Below are positions 16,146-25,688 of a stretch of 64,000 nt of DNA, in pieces. This DNA is from Listeria grayi DSM 20601 (lineage in GTDB: Bacteria; Bacillota; Bacilli; Lactobacillales; Listeriaceae): the NCBI RefSeq assembly GCF_000148995.1, contig NZ_GL538353.1, positions 918,218-982,217 of the forward strand, written 5' to 3'. The notes beneath the pieces are model-generated. The model saw nothing but the letters and a program-made list of their open reading frames with translations, did no database searches and was not told the DNA's origin. Every line of letters begins with the position of its first letter. The first letter of the stretch is position 1. Made by a program: the position numbers and the translations under genes.

Positions 16146-17912
16146 TTGAAAAAAACGCTAGGACTTTTATGGGGAATCATACTTATCTTTACATTATCCT
16201 TCATCTCGTTAACTTCTGTAAACGCCGCAGAAACGACTACTTCGGTTCGCTATGATGTACCGATTCAATCGATCCATCCGACACAAGCAGATTTAGGAAA
16301 GGTACAGATGGCATATAAGCTGACAACTTACATAAACGAAAATGGACAATTGACGGAGGACTACTTTGCCGATTTTAACGATGATAACGGCTATAAAAAA
16401 GGCAAATACCTATCTCCAGATGGAACGGAAAAATTACAAGACAAGGCGAAATATAAAACAGCTGACCTTCGAGATACATTGCAGGCAGTTGTCGATCCTG
16501 ATGTAAGTACACCGGCTGTAACGGTGGTCATTGGTCCAGATCAGCAGTATTATGCGATCGACGGTCATCATGGCGCAAACAGTTATTTACTGACGAAAGC
16601 TATTACAGGTAGCGGTAGTGATAAAGTCAATATCACCGTGGTGGGTGATTACAGCGATTTGAGCGGTGCTGCTTTTTGGCAAAAAATGGCAGCAAACAAT
16701 CAGTATTATCCCAAAGCATTCAATCTGCAAACTCACCGCTACCAAACGATCGATCCGGAACGGCTGCCCAAACAAATGGGCAGTGAACAATTTATCAACG
16801 ATCCTTTTCGGAGCTTGAATTATTTTATGCGAAAATCGGTAATCGATAAAGACGCGATGTCTGTTCCGTTTGCGGAATTTTATTGGGGTGAATTTTTGAC
16901 AGAAACAAAAGCGTTCGATGACTTGGATTTCAAGGATTTAGCCAGCTATCAGACAGCGCTTGACCGAGCAAATGAGATCTTGGCGAAATTGATCGATGGA
17001 GATGAAGCACTCCAACAGCTGTTCAAACAGACGATTACCGATCAATACGGCATCCAAGCGAGCCAATTAGGATTAATGAACAAATTCGAGCCAGATAAAA
17101 TCGCGGATCAAAAAGATAAATTAGCGACTGCGTGGGCAATGGTCGCCCAGCAGCCGATCTTGCAAGCGAGCAATACCAGCATTTTAGACACACCACCGCC
17201 AGCGGAACCGGAAAAGCCTGTGATCACAGTGGAAAAACAAACGATTCACTATTTGTTGAACCAGAAGCCAACTGAGAAAGACTTTTTACAAGCGATTGGT
17301 GCAAAGGCTGAAGGAGCGGCGATCCAAACTGATCTACAGACGGTAGACTTTTCAAAAGCAGCGACGTATAAAGTGAAATTAGAAGCTATAGATGCGCAGG
17401 GAAATGCAGCGGATTCGGTACCGATCACATTAGTGGTCGACAGCAGACAACCAGTTTTAACGTTAGATAATCCGTCCCTTACATGGAAACAAGGAAAGCG
17501 GCTGACCGAACAAGCATTACTTGCGGCTATCGGTATTCATGGTGAGAACATCGATCACATCGAAACCGATTTTGCTACTAGTATCGACCCGGATAAAGCA
17601 GGCGTCCAGCATTTACAAATCGAAGCATTTTCGGAAACTGGCGAGCATACCGCTAAAGTAGCGGACATACGAATAGAACAGGTAAATCAGCAAGTGCCAA
17701 CCGTTCCTGAGAAAAACGATCATCATACGGACCCAACTGTGCAAGATCCCACCGATGAAGCGCCAAGCCAAGATGATGTAGCGGGAGGAAATAGTAATAG
17801 TCCCGTTGCAAAACTACCGGCTACCGGAGATAAAGCAGACGGCGCTGCACTACTTGGACTAGCTTTTTTGGCAGCAGGAATCTATCTACGTGGAAAAAAG
17901 CAGGTGCAATAG
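16146..17912 (+). CDS. LPXTG wall-anchored protein with ParB-like nuclease-fold domain
   Basis: Product of 588 residues. Signal peptide (GLLWGIILIFTLSFISLTSV, cut near VNAAE); residues about 35-340 resemble the ParB-like nuclease family found in secreted proteins, with IQSIHPTQADLG at the start, DLRDTLQAVVDP, and the core YAIDGHHGANSYL (Asp-Gly-His-His near residue 139). Two Ig-like modules (from about 360 and 435) follow, then a Pro/Asp-rich spacer and a sortase motif LPATG (about 557) with membrane helix and positive tail. Start is TTG at 16146 behind AAAGGGG. Catalysis is unproven; ParB-fold domains can also bind or hydrolyse nucleotides. Confidence 0.82.
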   Translation: MKKTLGLLWGIILIFTLSFISLTSVNAAETTTSVRYDVPIQSIHPTQADLGKVQMAYKLTTYINENGQLTEDYFADFNDDNGYKKGKYLSPDGTEKLQDKAKYKTADLRDTLQAVVDPDVSTPAVTVVIGPDQQYYAIDGHHGANSYLLTKAITGSGSDKVNITVVGDYSDLSGAAFWQKMAANNQYYPKAFNLQTHRYQTIDPERLPKQMGSEQFINDPFRSLNYFMRKSVIDKDAMSVPFAEFYWGEFLTETKAFDDLDFKDLASYQTALDRANEILAKLIDGDEALQQLFKQTITDQYGIQASQLGLMNKFEPDKIADQKDKLATAWAMVAQQPILQASNTSILDTPPPAEPEKPVITVEKQTIHYLLNQKPTEKDFLQAIGAKAEGAAIQTDLQTVDFSKAATYKVKLEAIDAQGNAADSVPITLVVDSRQPVLTLDNPSLTWKQGKRLTEQALLAAIGIHGENIDHIETDFATSIDPDKAGVQHLQIEAFSETGEHTAKVADIRIEQVNQQVPTVPEKNDHHTDPTVQDPTDEAPSQDDVAGGNSNSPVAKLPATGDKADGAALLGLAFLAAGIYLRGKKQVQ

Positions 17913-17959
17913 AATAGTAGTTTATGATAAAATAGCGTCACACTATTTTGCATAGACAT

Positions 17960-17996
17960 AAGACTGGAAGGATACCGCATCTTTCCAGTCTTTTTT
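17960..17996 (+). terminator. Terminator after the LPXTG protein gene
   Basis: AAGACTGGAA (17960-17969) pairs with TTCCAGTCTT, then six T. Confidence 0.88.
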
Positions 17997-18015
17997 ATCG
18001 ATATAGCCAGACTTC

Positions 18016-18053
18016 GGTACAATGATTTTTTATTTTCAACAAGCATTTGTACC
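18016..18053 (+). promoter_or_regulatory. Inverted repeat upstream of the PTS operon
   Basis: GGTACAA (18016-18022) and TTGTACC (18047-18053) form an inverted repeat with a 24-bp spacer; the arm-to-arm distance of 31 bp is about three helical turns. Flanks extend the likeness (CTTYGGTACAA). A binding site for the adjacent PRD regulator is my inference. Confidence 0.45.
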
Positions 18054-18067
18054 AAAGAAGGGGTGCT

Positions 18068-18082
18068 AAGAAAGCGCTTGCT
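18068..18082 (+). promoter_or_regulatory. cre-like site (CcpA) before the PTS operon
   Basis: AAGAAAGCGCTTGCT fits the catabolite-response consensus WTGNAANCGNWNNCW with one mismatch at its second base. A -10-like TATACT follows at 18086-18091, with no clear -35. Confidence 0.45.
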
Positions 18083-18111
18083 CATTATACTGTAAGTAGG
18101 AGGTAGACAAA

Positions 18112-20163
18112 ATGTCACGTTATAAAATGAGTCGAATCATCCCATTAGATGACGCTAGGAAAATGACACTCCAAGAAGGAATGGAAAAAACAGGATTAAC
18201 GGAAGCGCAGCTGAAACAATATCTTCAGACGTTTCAACGCTATTTTCCAAGAGAATCACTTTGGATCAATGAACAAACTTTTTCATTGCCTAAACTAGCG
18301 AAACAGCATTTCCCGGATTTTCTCTTCCAACCTCAAGAAGAAGCCGCTTATTTTGACGAGAAGGAACGCATCATGCTGATTTATCTGCTGACATTTTCGC
18401 GCTATAAAGAACTATCCGTTTTTCATTATCAAAGCTTCTTAAATGTCAGTAAAAACACGATTTTATCAGACATCAAGAATTTGCGAAGAGAACTGGCGGC
18501 ATATGAGGTGAAACTGGAATACGGTAGGAAAGAAGGCTTTTTCCTTAGCGGCGATGAATGGACGATCAGGCGGCTTGGTTTTCACTGGATAAACAAGTTA
18601 GTGGAAACTACAGCAGGAACGTGGCAGCTGTCAAAATGGATCCATGCGCATGACTTTAACCGCTATACGACGATTCGCACTCAAATCGAAACAGCGATGG
18701 ATAACAAAGCGATCAATATGATCCCTGGACGACTGGAAGGTTTCTACGGCTACATGTGTTTGATCATCGAGCGCATGGCAGAATCGCCGCTTTCGATCGA
18801 GCAGGAGCATTATCTAGGACGAGTGATGTCCACGCATATTCATCAAATTGCAGAAGATTTGCTTGCGAGCACTGGCTTGGCGGAATCGATCTGCCAAAAA
18901 GAAGCCGCATTTATCACGATCTTACTTTTAACATTGACACAAGGTCAGATCGAAGAACCGGCATTCGACTTTCTCTTGCATTGCGCCAGTCAGATGATCC
19001 AAGAACTGGAGCGTCGTTCGGCGATCCAATTTGAAGATTATCGCAAACTGCTTTTAGATGTGTTCAACCATTTAGTGCCAGCCTATTTCCGAATCTACTA
19101 CGACTTAGAGATCGAACAGCCGTTTTTGACAACCATCGAGCGTGATTATCCAGAAATATCTGCCATCACCGAAGCAGCATTATCACCTTTAGAAAAGCTC
19201 GTAGGCAAACCGATTTCCAAAGGCGAAAAAGCTTATTTCACGCTATTATTCGGAGCAGCGATCAAAAATCAGCAGGAAAAAGAAAAAACAGAACAGCTAC
19301 ACGCATTGATCGTCTGTCCAAATGGTATCAGCACCTCCATGATCATGGAAGCTGAACTCAAGCGCCTATTTCCAACCATCATTTTCCATACACATTATGC
19401 TTTATCAGAAATGGAGCGAGTATCGTTAGACTCTTACGATTTGATTTTTTCTAGCGTAGCATTCGACTCTGCGAAACCACTTTTCCTGATTCGACCAATT
19501 ATGGAACAAACTGAGAAAAACCATTTAGTAAAGAAAGTGCAAGAGCAATTTTTGATTCCTGGAGTGCTCCTTGTGACCCCTGAGGAAGTTTTACAATCGA
19601 TTCTTCCTTATCTTCAGCTAAAAGAAGGTGTTACGTCTGAGAAACTATTAAAAATACTCAGCCGCAAAATGATGAGGACAATGAATAAGAAGGAGGATCG
19701 AAGACCAATGTTGACAGAACTATTAACCAAACCATTTATTCAATTCGAGCAAGACGAGCTAGACTGGGAGGCAGCGATCCATAAAGCAGCCGAACCATTA
19801 GAGACAGAATATATCAACGCGGATTACGTCGAAGCGATGATCCAGAAAGTGAAAGACTACGGCGCGTTTATCAATATCGGCAAAGGAATCGCCCTGCCGC
19901 ACGCCAGACCAGAGGACGGCGTGAAAAAACTCGGCATGTCGATGCTGAAAGTAGCGAAACCAGTCCTGTTGTTAGATGATCCGGGCCATCCAATCTCGAT
20001 TTTCATCTGTTTAGCAGCAGTCGACAATGAGTCACATTTACGTGCACTCGCAAGTCTGACCAAACTATTATCCGATAAAGCAAGTTTAGAAAAATTGTTA
20101 GCTGCAAAAGATGCTAACGAGATCATCCAAATAATGAAAGAAAAAGAAGGAGAGGAAAAATAA
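18112..20163 (+). CDS. PRD-containing transcriptional activator with EIIB-like and EIIA domains
   Basis: BglG/MtlR-type regulator of 683 residues. In order: a DNA-binding winged-helix region (about 80-150, NVSKNTILSDIKNLRRELAA), two PRDs (about 185-390), an EIIB-like domain with VCPNGISTSMIMEAEL and its Cys near residue 400, and an EIIA-type domain (about 525-680) with GIALPHARPEDG, the phosphorylatable His near 596. Such proteins sense PTS phosphorylation and activate the sugar operon beside them. The C-terminal EIIA may also serve the transporter, since no separate EIIA gene is present. Its stop overlaps the RBS region of the EIIB gene. Confidence 0.9.
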   Translation: MSRYKMSRIIPLDDARKMTLQEGMEKTGLTEAQLKQYLQTFQRYFPRESLWINEQTFSLPKLAKQHFPDFLFQPQEEAAYFDEKERIMLIYLLTFSRYKELSVFHYQSFLNVSKNTILSDIKNLRRELAAYEVKLEYGRKEGFFLSGDEWTIRRLGFHWINKLVETTAGTWQLSKWIHAHDFNRYTTIRTQIETAMDNKAINMIPGRLEGFYGYMCLIIERMAESPLSIEQEHYLGRVMSTHIHQIAEDLLASTGLAESICQKEAAFITILLLTLTQGQIEEPAFDFLLHCASQMIQELERRSAIQFEDYRKLLLDVFNHLVPAYFRIYYDLEIEQPFLTTIERDYPEISAITEAALSPLEKLVGKPISKGEKAYFTLLFGAAIKNQQEKEKTEQLHALIVCPNGISTSMIMEAELKRLFPTIIFHTHYALSEMERVSLDSYDLIFSSVAFDSAKPLFLIRPIMEQTEKNHLVKKVQEQFLIPGVLLVTPEEVLQSILPYLQLKEGVTSEKLLKILSRKMMRTMNKKEDRRPMLTELLTKPFIQFEQDELDWEAAIHKAAEPLETEYINADYVEAMIQKVKDYGAFINIGKGIALPHARPEDGVKKLGMSMLKVAKPVLLLDDPGHPISIFICLAAVDNESHLRALASLTKLLSDKASLEKLLAAKDANEIIQIMKEKEGEEK

Positions 20164-20444
20164 TGAAATTTGCAGCAGTTTGTGGTTCCGGATTGGGTTC
20201 CAGTTTTATGGTAGAAATGAATATCAATACAGTATTAAGTGATCTAGGTGTGGATGACGTGGAAGTATCTCACTATGACATGGGGAGTGCTTCGCCAGAC
20301 CTTGCAGATGTGTTTTTCGTTGCAAAAGATTTAGAAGACAGCGCAGCGCATTTAGGCGAAGTAGTCGTTTTAGACAGCATTATCGACTTAGATGAACTGC
20401 GAGATAAGGTAGAAAAAGTTTGTAAAGAAAAAGGATTGCTATAA
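20163..20444 (+). CDS. PTS EIIB component, ascorbate/SgaB type
   Basis: Product of 93 residues. The phospho-acceptor Cys is in VCGSGLGSSFMVEMN at residue 7, the usual P-loop of the SgaB/UlaB family, and the chain has the full length for a free EIIB. It takes phosphate from EIIA and passes it to substrate entering through the EIIC encoded next. Its first base shares the last base of the regulator gene, so the genes are coupled. Confidence 0.9.
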   Translation: MKFAAVCGSGLGSSFMVEMNINTVLSDLGVDDVEVSHYDMGSASPDLADVFFVAKDLEDSAAHLGEVVVLDSIIDLDELRDKVEKVCKEKGLL

Positions 20445-20459
20445 AAAGGAGGAAACAAA

Positions 20460-21818
20460 ATGTCAGGATTTCTAAAGGTAATCATTGATGTCGCAAGTAC
20501 CCCGGCAATTTTAGTAGCGCTGATCGCTATCTTGGGTCTGGCACTGCAAAAAAAGCATTTTTCCGATATTATTCGTGGTGGTATTAAAACATTTGTCGGC
20601 TTTCTTGTTGTTACAGCAGGAGCCGGCGTTGTCCAAAGCTCTTTAGAACCATTTGGGAAAATGTTCCAGCACGCCTTTCATGTAACAGGTGTCGTTCCTA
20701 ATAATGAAGCAATCGTAGCCGTTGCGCTGACGACATTTGGAACGAAAACAGCTTTGATCATGCTGATCGGGATGGCATGTAATATCCTGATCGCTCGTGT
20801 CACTCGTTATAAATACATTTATCTTACTGGACATGCGACCCTATACATGGCATGTATGTTAGCAGTAATTGTAAGCGCTATCGATATGAATGAAGTATTA
20901 GCTATTATTGTCGGCGGTTTCGCATTGGGTCTCGCCAACACGATATTCCCCGCCATTGCACAGCCATTTACACGTCAAATCACGAAAAACGACAAAGTCG
21001 CACTTGGGCATACTGGGAACTTCGGTTACGCAGTGAGCGGACTTGTTGGTAAATGGATCGGCGGAAAATCAAGATCGACGGAAGACATCAAATTCCCTAA
21101 AGGACTTGCTTTCTTGCGTGATTCGACTGTAAGCATCACGATCACCATGGGACTATTCTATGTGCTAGTTACACTATTTGCCGGTAGTCAATATGTTTCA
21201 AAGCTCAGCGGCGGAACCAACTACATCGTTTACGCCTTGCAACAAGCTGGTAGTTTTGCAGCAGGGGTATTCGTGATCTTAGCTGGGGTACGTTTGATCT
21301 TGGCAGAGATCGTTCCAGCCTTCAAAGGTATTTCGGAACGTCTTGTACCTAATTCCAAACCAGCATTAGATTGTCCGATCGTATTTCCGTATGCACCAAA
21401 TGCCGTTCTTATCGGTTTCTTATCAAGCTTTGTCGGTGGGATCGTAAGTTTAGGTTTAATGATCTTGATGGGCACTACCGTTGTTATCCCTGGTGTTGTA
21501 CCTCATTTCTTCTGCGGAGCGACATCCGGTGTTTATGGAAACGCTACAGGCGGAGTAAAAGGCGCTGTTGTAGGCTCGTTCGTCCAAGGAATCATCATCA
21601 GCTTTATGCCGATCTTCCTTCTGCCGATCATGCGCGGTATCGGCTTTGCTGGCTCCACCTTCTCTGATACAGATTACGGCGTAACTGGTATTTTACTAGG
21701 TAACGTTTCGAAAATCGGTGGACAATGGGCTATTATTGCAACCTTACTTGTTATCTTCGGTATCTTGATCGCTTTGACTATAAAAGGCCGCAAAACAGTA
21801 GTAAGTGCTGAAAAATAA
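20460..21818 (+). CDS. PTS EIIC component, ascorbate (UlaA/SgaT) type
   Basis: Membrane permease of 452 residues with about ten hydrophobic segments and the UlaA-family blocks SSLEPFGKMFQHAFHVTGVV, PNNEAIVAVALTTFGTKTAL, LGHTGNFGYAVSGLVGKWIG and GVIPGVVPHFFCGATSG-like text near the end. The family transports L-ascorbate in E. coli, but many Firmicute members sit beside transketolase halves and may carry other sugars. RBS AAAAGGAGG precedes the ATG. No ulaD, ulaE or ulaF genes follow, which argues against the classic ascorbate route. Confidence 0.9.
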   Translation: MSGFLKVIIDVASTPAILVALIAILGLALQKKHFSDIIRGGIKTFVGFLVVTAGAGVVQSSLEPFGKMFQHAFHVTGVVPNNEAIVAVALTTFGTKTALIMLIGMACNILIARVTRYKYIYLTGHATLYMACMLAVIVSAIDMNEVLAIIVGGFALGLANTIFPAIAQPFTRQITKNDKVALGHTGNFGYAVSGLVGKWIGGKSRSTEDIKFPKGLAFLRDSTVSITITMGLFYVLVTLFAGSQYVSKLSGGTNYIVYALQQAGSFAAGVFVILAGVRLILAEIVPAFKGISERLVPNSKPALDCPIVFPYAPNAVLIGFLSSFVGGIVSLGLMILMGTTVVIPGVVPHFFCGATSGVYGNATGGVKGAVVGSFVQGIIISFMPIFLLPIMRGIGFAGSTFSDTDYGVTGILLGNVSKIGGQWAIIATLLVIFGILIALTIKGRKTVVSAEK

Positions 21819-21833
21819 AAGGAGTGTGTGAAT

Positions 21834-22682
21834 GTGATAAAAGAAGAAACGAACCAAGCGCTAGTTCCATTTGCAGCATCAATCAGACGCGATGTTTTGA
21901 AAATGCTGCTTCACAGAGGATATGGGCATGTCGGCGGCTCGCTGTCGATCGTAGAATTGTTAGCAGTTCTTTACGGAAAACAGTTGAATTATCGTGCTGA
22001 TGAGCCGGAGTGGGAAGACAGAGATTATTTGGTGCTTTCTAAAGGACATTCAGGCCCCGGCGTTTACAGCGCCCTTGCAAACAGCGGCTTTTTTCCAAAA
22101 GATTGGCTCTACACGCTCAATGATGGCGGAACAAACCTGCCATCTCACTTAGACCGCAACAAAACTCCCGGCGTAGATGCAACGACCGGTTCGCTCGGAC
22201 AAGGAACTTCGATCGCGACCGGCATTGCTGCAGGACTTGCACGAAAAGGCGGCGATCAATATGTTTATCTGATCGTCGGCGATGGCGAGTTGAACGAAGG
22301 CCAGTGCTGGGAAGCTTTCCAATATCTGGCACATGCCAAACTAGCAAACTGCATCGTATGTATCGATGAAAATAAAGGACAAAACGACGGAAAAAGTGAA
22401 GAAATCGTCACTCATTTCGACCTGCAAGCGAAAATGGAAGCATTCGGCTTTTTTACCCAAAAAGTGAATGGCCGCGATGTAGAAGCGATCGACGAAGCTA
22501 TTACCACAGCCAAAAAACAAAAAGCTCAAGCTAACTGTATTGTACTAGACACAATAAAAGGACAGGGCGTCCCGTTCTTTGAAACATTCGCCGGTAATCA
22601 TTCCGTTAAATTCAACGGCCCGGAAGTTATCGAAGCAACCGAAAAAGCCATCCGTTTATTGGAAAAGGAAGCAAATAAATAA
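21834..22682 (+). CDS. Transketolase, N-terminal (thiamine diphosphate-binding) subunit
   Basis: Product of 282 residues matching the first domain of transketolase. It shows HRGYGHVGGSLS, LSKGHSGPGVYSAL, ATTGSLGQGTSIATGIA and the cofactor motif GDGELNEGQCWEA. The second domain is encoded separately by the next gene, and the two must combine. I start at GTG 21834, 9 bp after GGAG; GTG at 21828 is only 3 bp away from it. The gene is 15 bp after the EIIC gene, so the incoming sugar phosphate probably enters the pentose phosphate pool. Confidence 0.9.
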   Translation: MIKEETNQALVPFAASIRRDVLKMLLHRGYGHVGGSLSIVELLAVLYGKQLNYRADEPEWEDRDYLVLSKGHSGPGVYSALANSGFFPKDWLYTLNDGGTNLPSHLDRNKTPGVDATTGSLGQGTSIATGIAAGLARKGGDQYVYLIVGDGELNEGQCWEAFQYLAHAKLANCIVCIDENKGQNDGKSEEIVTHFDLQAKMEAFGFFTQKVNGRDVEAIDEAITTAKKQKAQANCIVLDTIKGQGVPFFETFAGNHSVKFNGPEVIEATEKAIRLLEKEANK

Positions 22683-22702
22683 AGGAAGAAGGGAGCAACC
22701 GA

Positions 22703-23665
22703 ATGAGTACTGAATTAGCAGTAAATAATGAATTAGGCGTTGAACTTAGAAATGTCGTCGCCAGCAGGATAGAAAAGTTGATGGAAAAGGATACCCGTGT
22801 GATCGCGCTAGACGCTGATCTAAGCGCTGCAAGTAATTGGAATCGTCTAGGCAAAAGCCACCCTAGCCGTTTTATCAATGTAGGTGTATCAGAGGCAAAT
22901 ATGGTCGGTATGGCATCTGGACTCAGCATCACTGGCTATACTCCATTCATTCATACATTCGGACCATTTGCCACACGCCGCGTTTTCGATCAATTATATC
23001 TTTCCGGCGGCTATGCCAAAACGACTATCAATATCTATGGATCAGATCCAGGCTTCACCGTCGGGCCAAACGGCGGGACCCACACGACTTTTGAAGATGT
23101 CGCACTGATGAGAAGTATCCCGAATTCAATTGTCTGCGACGCTTCAGACGCTGTGCAGATGGATCGGATCATTCAAGAATTTGCTAAGCGGGAAGGCATC
23201 CATTATGTTCGTGGCAATCGTAAAGCTGTTCATAATATCTACGCAGCAGGAACCACTTTTGAGATCGGAAAAGGCAAAGTCCTTCGCGAAGGAACAGACG
23301 GACTGATCGTAGCAGCTGGTCAATTAGTCTATGAAGCACTTGACGTAGCAGAACGCTTAGCCAATTCTGGAACCTCCGTGACCGTCATCGACATGTTCAC
23401 GATCAAACCGATCGACCGCGAACTGCTGCTCAAAGAAAGCAAAGGCAAGTCATTCATCATCACGATCGAAAACCATTCGATCACTGGCGGATTGGGATCA
23501 GCCGTAGCAGAAGTAATCGCAGAAAACGGCGCAGCTATCCCGGTCAAGCGTATCGGTGTAGATGAAGCGTTCGGCCAAGTTGGAACGCCAGAATATTTGC
23601 AAGAAACATTTGGACTTAGCGCAGATCGAATCGAGGAAACGGTTAAAGGGTTTTTGAGAAAGTAA
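22703..23665 (+). CDS. Transketolase, C-terminal subunit
   Basis: Product of 320 residues with the pyrimidine-binding and C-terminal domains. Visible blocks are VIALDADLSAASNW, FINVGVSEANMVGMASGLSI, TPFIHTFGPFATRRVFDQL, GFTVGPNGGTHTTFEDVALM and a C-terminal domain with TIENHSITGGLGSAVAEV. It carries the activating Glu in GVSEANMVG. Ending at a strong terminator, it closes the five-gene unit regulator-EIIB-EIIC-TktN-TktC. Confidence 0.9.
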   Translation: MSTELAVNNELGVELRNVVASRIEKLMEKDTRVIALDADLSAASNWNRLGKSHPSRFINVGVSEANMVGMASGLSITGYTPFIHTFGPFATRRVFDQLYLSGGYAKTTINIYGSDPGFTVGPNGGTHTTFEDVALMRSIPNSIVCDASDAVQMDRIIQEFAKREGIHYVRGNRKAVHNIYAAGTTFEIGKGKVLREGTDGLIVAAGQLVYEALDVAERLANSGTSVTVIDMFTIKPIDRELLLKESKGKSFIITIENHSITGGLGSAVAEVIAENGAAIPVKRIGVDEAFGQVGTPEYLQETFGLSADRIEETVKGFLRK

Positions 23666-23676
23666 ATAGTAGGGAG

Positions 23677-23712
23677 AGAAGGCGCTCGTTTTATAGCGCC
23701 TTTTCTTTTTGT
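23677..23712 (+). terminator. Terminator after the PTS-transketolase operon
   Basis: AGAAGGCGCT (23677-23686) with AGCGCCTTTTCT (23695-23706), then T-rich. Confidence 0.85.
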
Positions 23713-23852
23713 AGTACATAATAGGAAGCCAAATGATAAATGCAATTGACGTGTTGATTTTTATAAAGTAGCCTAGTAATATAAGCGAGCTTTTTTGACA
23801 CGGAAAAATATATGACCATAAAGCAACGCTTGACATTAGTAGGGGGCATAAC

Positions 23853-24035
23853 ATGAATAAGACCATAATTTTTTATGTAATCTACACTATATTGGCAGTA
23901 GTCCTAATAATCTCGTTTGCTTTGGACTGGATAGCATCTTGGGTCTTCTCTTCTTCAGTACTATGCTTGGTGATACTAAATATTGGATTTAGATTTTTCA
24001 TGAAAAGGCATCAAAAAAACGAAGACAATTATTAA
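23853..24035 (+). CDS. Small membrane protein, unknown
   Basis: Product of 60 residues with two hydrophobic helices (IIFYVIYTILAVVLIISFAL and SSSVLCLVILNIGFRFF) and a basic-acidic tail KRHQKNEDNY. A GGGGG-rich RBS lies before the ATG, and a terminator stem overlaps the last codons, which supports a real short transcript. No family is recognised. Confidence 0.5.
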   Translation: MNKTIIFYVIYTILAVVLIISFALDWIASWVFSSSVLCLVILNIGFRFFMKRHQKNEDNY

Positions 24036-24055
24036 ATTATTGTCTTCGTTTCTTT
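24016..24055 (+). terminator. Terminator overlapping the end of the small membrane protein gene
   Basis: AACGAAGACAAT (24018-24029) pairs with ATTGTCTTCGTT (24039-24050), followed by T-rich sequence. Confidence 0.8.
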
Positions 24056-24235
24056 GCGTCTGAAACTGCCGCTTGTCCACCTGTTTTTTCTTGAAAATGA
24101 TAACGCGGCCATTCAACATCGCCTCAATAAAGTCACAAAACCCTCGCGCAAATCAATAATCATTTCCTGAAAAATAAATTTCCATTTTTTCTTCACGCAT
24201 TTTTTGATACACTATAAGAGAAGGAGCGATGTCAC

Positions 24236-24622
24236 GTGGGTATGTCCTTGCAAGAAAAGCTCAAGCGAGAAGTGAAAGCTTATGCGGAAGAAAATGGGCT
24301 GCTGATAACAAAAATGGATTTTTTATACGCAGGGCCAACGATGCGGAGCAGGCATAGTTTAATACTTGCCTTTACCGACGCCGGAATCTTTACTTTTGTT
24401 TTTCGACTAAACGAAGCAGAAATGCATTATTTACAAAAAGACACCATCAAACAAGTATTATTGGAGAAAAAACGGCTGGTCTATCAATTGACTTTGCGAG
24501 CAGAAAACGAAGAAGGCCAAATCGAAGAAGCGACATATCAAGTAAGCAAAACCGTGCTGGCAAAGAAATGGCATAAACAAACATTACTGAAACTTATCCA
24601 AAAAGAATTAGCTTTTTCGTAG
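24236..24622 (+). CDS. Hypothetical cytosolic protein, 128 residues
   Basis: Not recognised. It is soluble with alternating strands and helices: [15 protein letters not shown], then [20 protein letters not shown], then a terminal helix [18 protein letters not shown]. The middle might be a PH-like or small beta-barrel fold, which is a guess. The start is GTG 24236, 9 bp after AAGGAG; the nearby ATG 24229 is in another frame. It lies 19 bp before the dipeptidase gene and is probably cotranscribed with it. Confidence 0.65.
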   Translation: MGMSLQEKLKREVKAYAEENGLLITKMDFLYAGPTMRSRHSLILAFTDAGIFTFVFRLNEAEMHYLQKDTIKQVLLEKKRLVYQLTLRAENEEGQIEEATYQVSKTVLAKKWHKQTLLKLIQKELAFS

Positions 24623-24641
24623 AAATAAGGAGTGTAGAGGA

Positions 24642-25571
24642 ATGAAAGTAATCGATATGCATTGCGATGCGTTATACAAATTGCAAGCAAGCAAAGGGAA
24701 ATGGAATTTTCAAGATTCGCCGGAACTCGACGTTAATTTTGAACGATTGATTGAAGGGGACTTTATGATGCAGGCGTTTGCGATCTTTTTAGATCCGGAG
24801 ATCCCTGTTGAACATAAATGGAAAAAAGCGGTCGAACAGGTAAATATCTTCAAACAGCATGTGCTTCACCGGGGTGGGATTATTCATCCGCTCAAAAAGT
24901 GGAGCGATTTGGAAGAACTGCCGGAAGGTAAAATTGGCGCGGTGCTTACTTTAGAAGGTGTTGAACCGATCGGCCAAAGTATCGAACGTCTGGAACAGCT
25001 GATCACAGCGGGCGTGCTTTCCGTAGGACTTACTTGGAATAATGCCAATCTGGCTGCTGATGGCGTCGAAGAAAAACGAGCAGCGGGGCTGACCACTTTT
25101 GGAAAAGAGATCGTCTCCAAGCTAAACGAACATAAAGTTTTCACCGACGTTTCGCATCTAAGCATCAAAAGTTTCTGGGATGTGATGGAGCTCGCTGATT
25201 ATCCGATCGCCAGCCACTCTAACGCGAAAGCCGTTTATGGACACCAGCGCAACCTTGATGACGACCAAATCAAAGCTATGATCGAGAAAGATGCGATGAT
25301 CCATGTTATTTTCAATCCGCGTTTTACAAATGAAGCTGTTTCAGATTCGAAAATAGAAGATCTGATTCGTCATATTGATCACATCGCGGAATTGGGCGGG
25401 ATCCGCAACATTGGTTTTGGTTCCGACTTTGATGGCATCCAGCACCATATCGAGGGGATCTCGCATGCTGGAGAATATCCGACTTTCTTAGCAGCTTTGC
25501 AAAAGCATTTCTCGCACGAAGAAATCGCAGGGTTTGCTTCCCAAAACTTCTTGGCACACTTGCCAAAATAA
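24642..25571 (+). CDS. Membrane dipeptidase (M19/renal dipeptidase family)
   Basis: Zinc metallopeptidase of 309 residues, likely cytosolic as there is no signal peptide. The first metal motif is DMHCDALYK (His-x-Asp), the bridging Glu is in TLEGVEP, further ligands lie in DVSHLS and [15 protein letters not shown], and a final Asp in GFGSDFDGI. The family cleaves dipeptides, including some with D-residues. RBS AAGGAG. The order dipeptidase-rpoN-cggR follows Listeria. Confidence 0.88.
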   Translation: MKVIDMHCDALYKLQASKGKWNFQDSPELDVNFERLIEGDFMMQAFAIFLDPEIPVEHKWKKAVEQVNIFKQHVLHRGGIIHPLKKWSDLEELPEGKIGAVLTLEGVEPIGQSIERLEQLITAGVLSVGLTWNNANLAADGVEEKRAAGLTTFGKEIVSKLNEHKVFTDVSHLSIKSFWDVMELADYPIASHSNAKAVYGHQRNLDDDQIKAMIEKDAMIHVIFNPRFTNEAVSDSKIEDLIRHIDHIAELGGIRNIGFGSDFDGIQHHIEGISHAGEYPTFLAALQKHFSHEEIAGFASQNFLAHLPK

Positions 25572-25578
25572 CATATCG

Positions 25579-25608
25579 AAAAGCGCTGGGATTTTTTCAG
25601 CGTTTTTC
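25579..25608 (+). terminator. Weak terminator after the dipeptidase gene
   Basis: CGCTG (25584-25588) with CAGCG (25598-25602), followed by TTTTT. Confidence 0.6.
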
Positions 25609-25688
25609 ATTTGGACAGACAGGTGGTTTTTCGGAAATAAGGTGGTATACTAACCATATAGAAGAATTAAATGATGGAGGAGAGTAGC

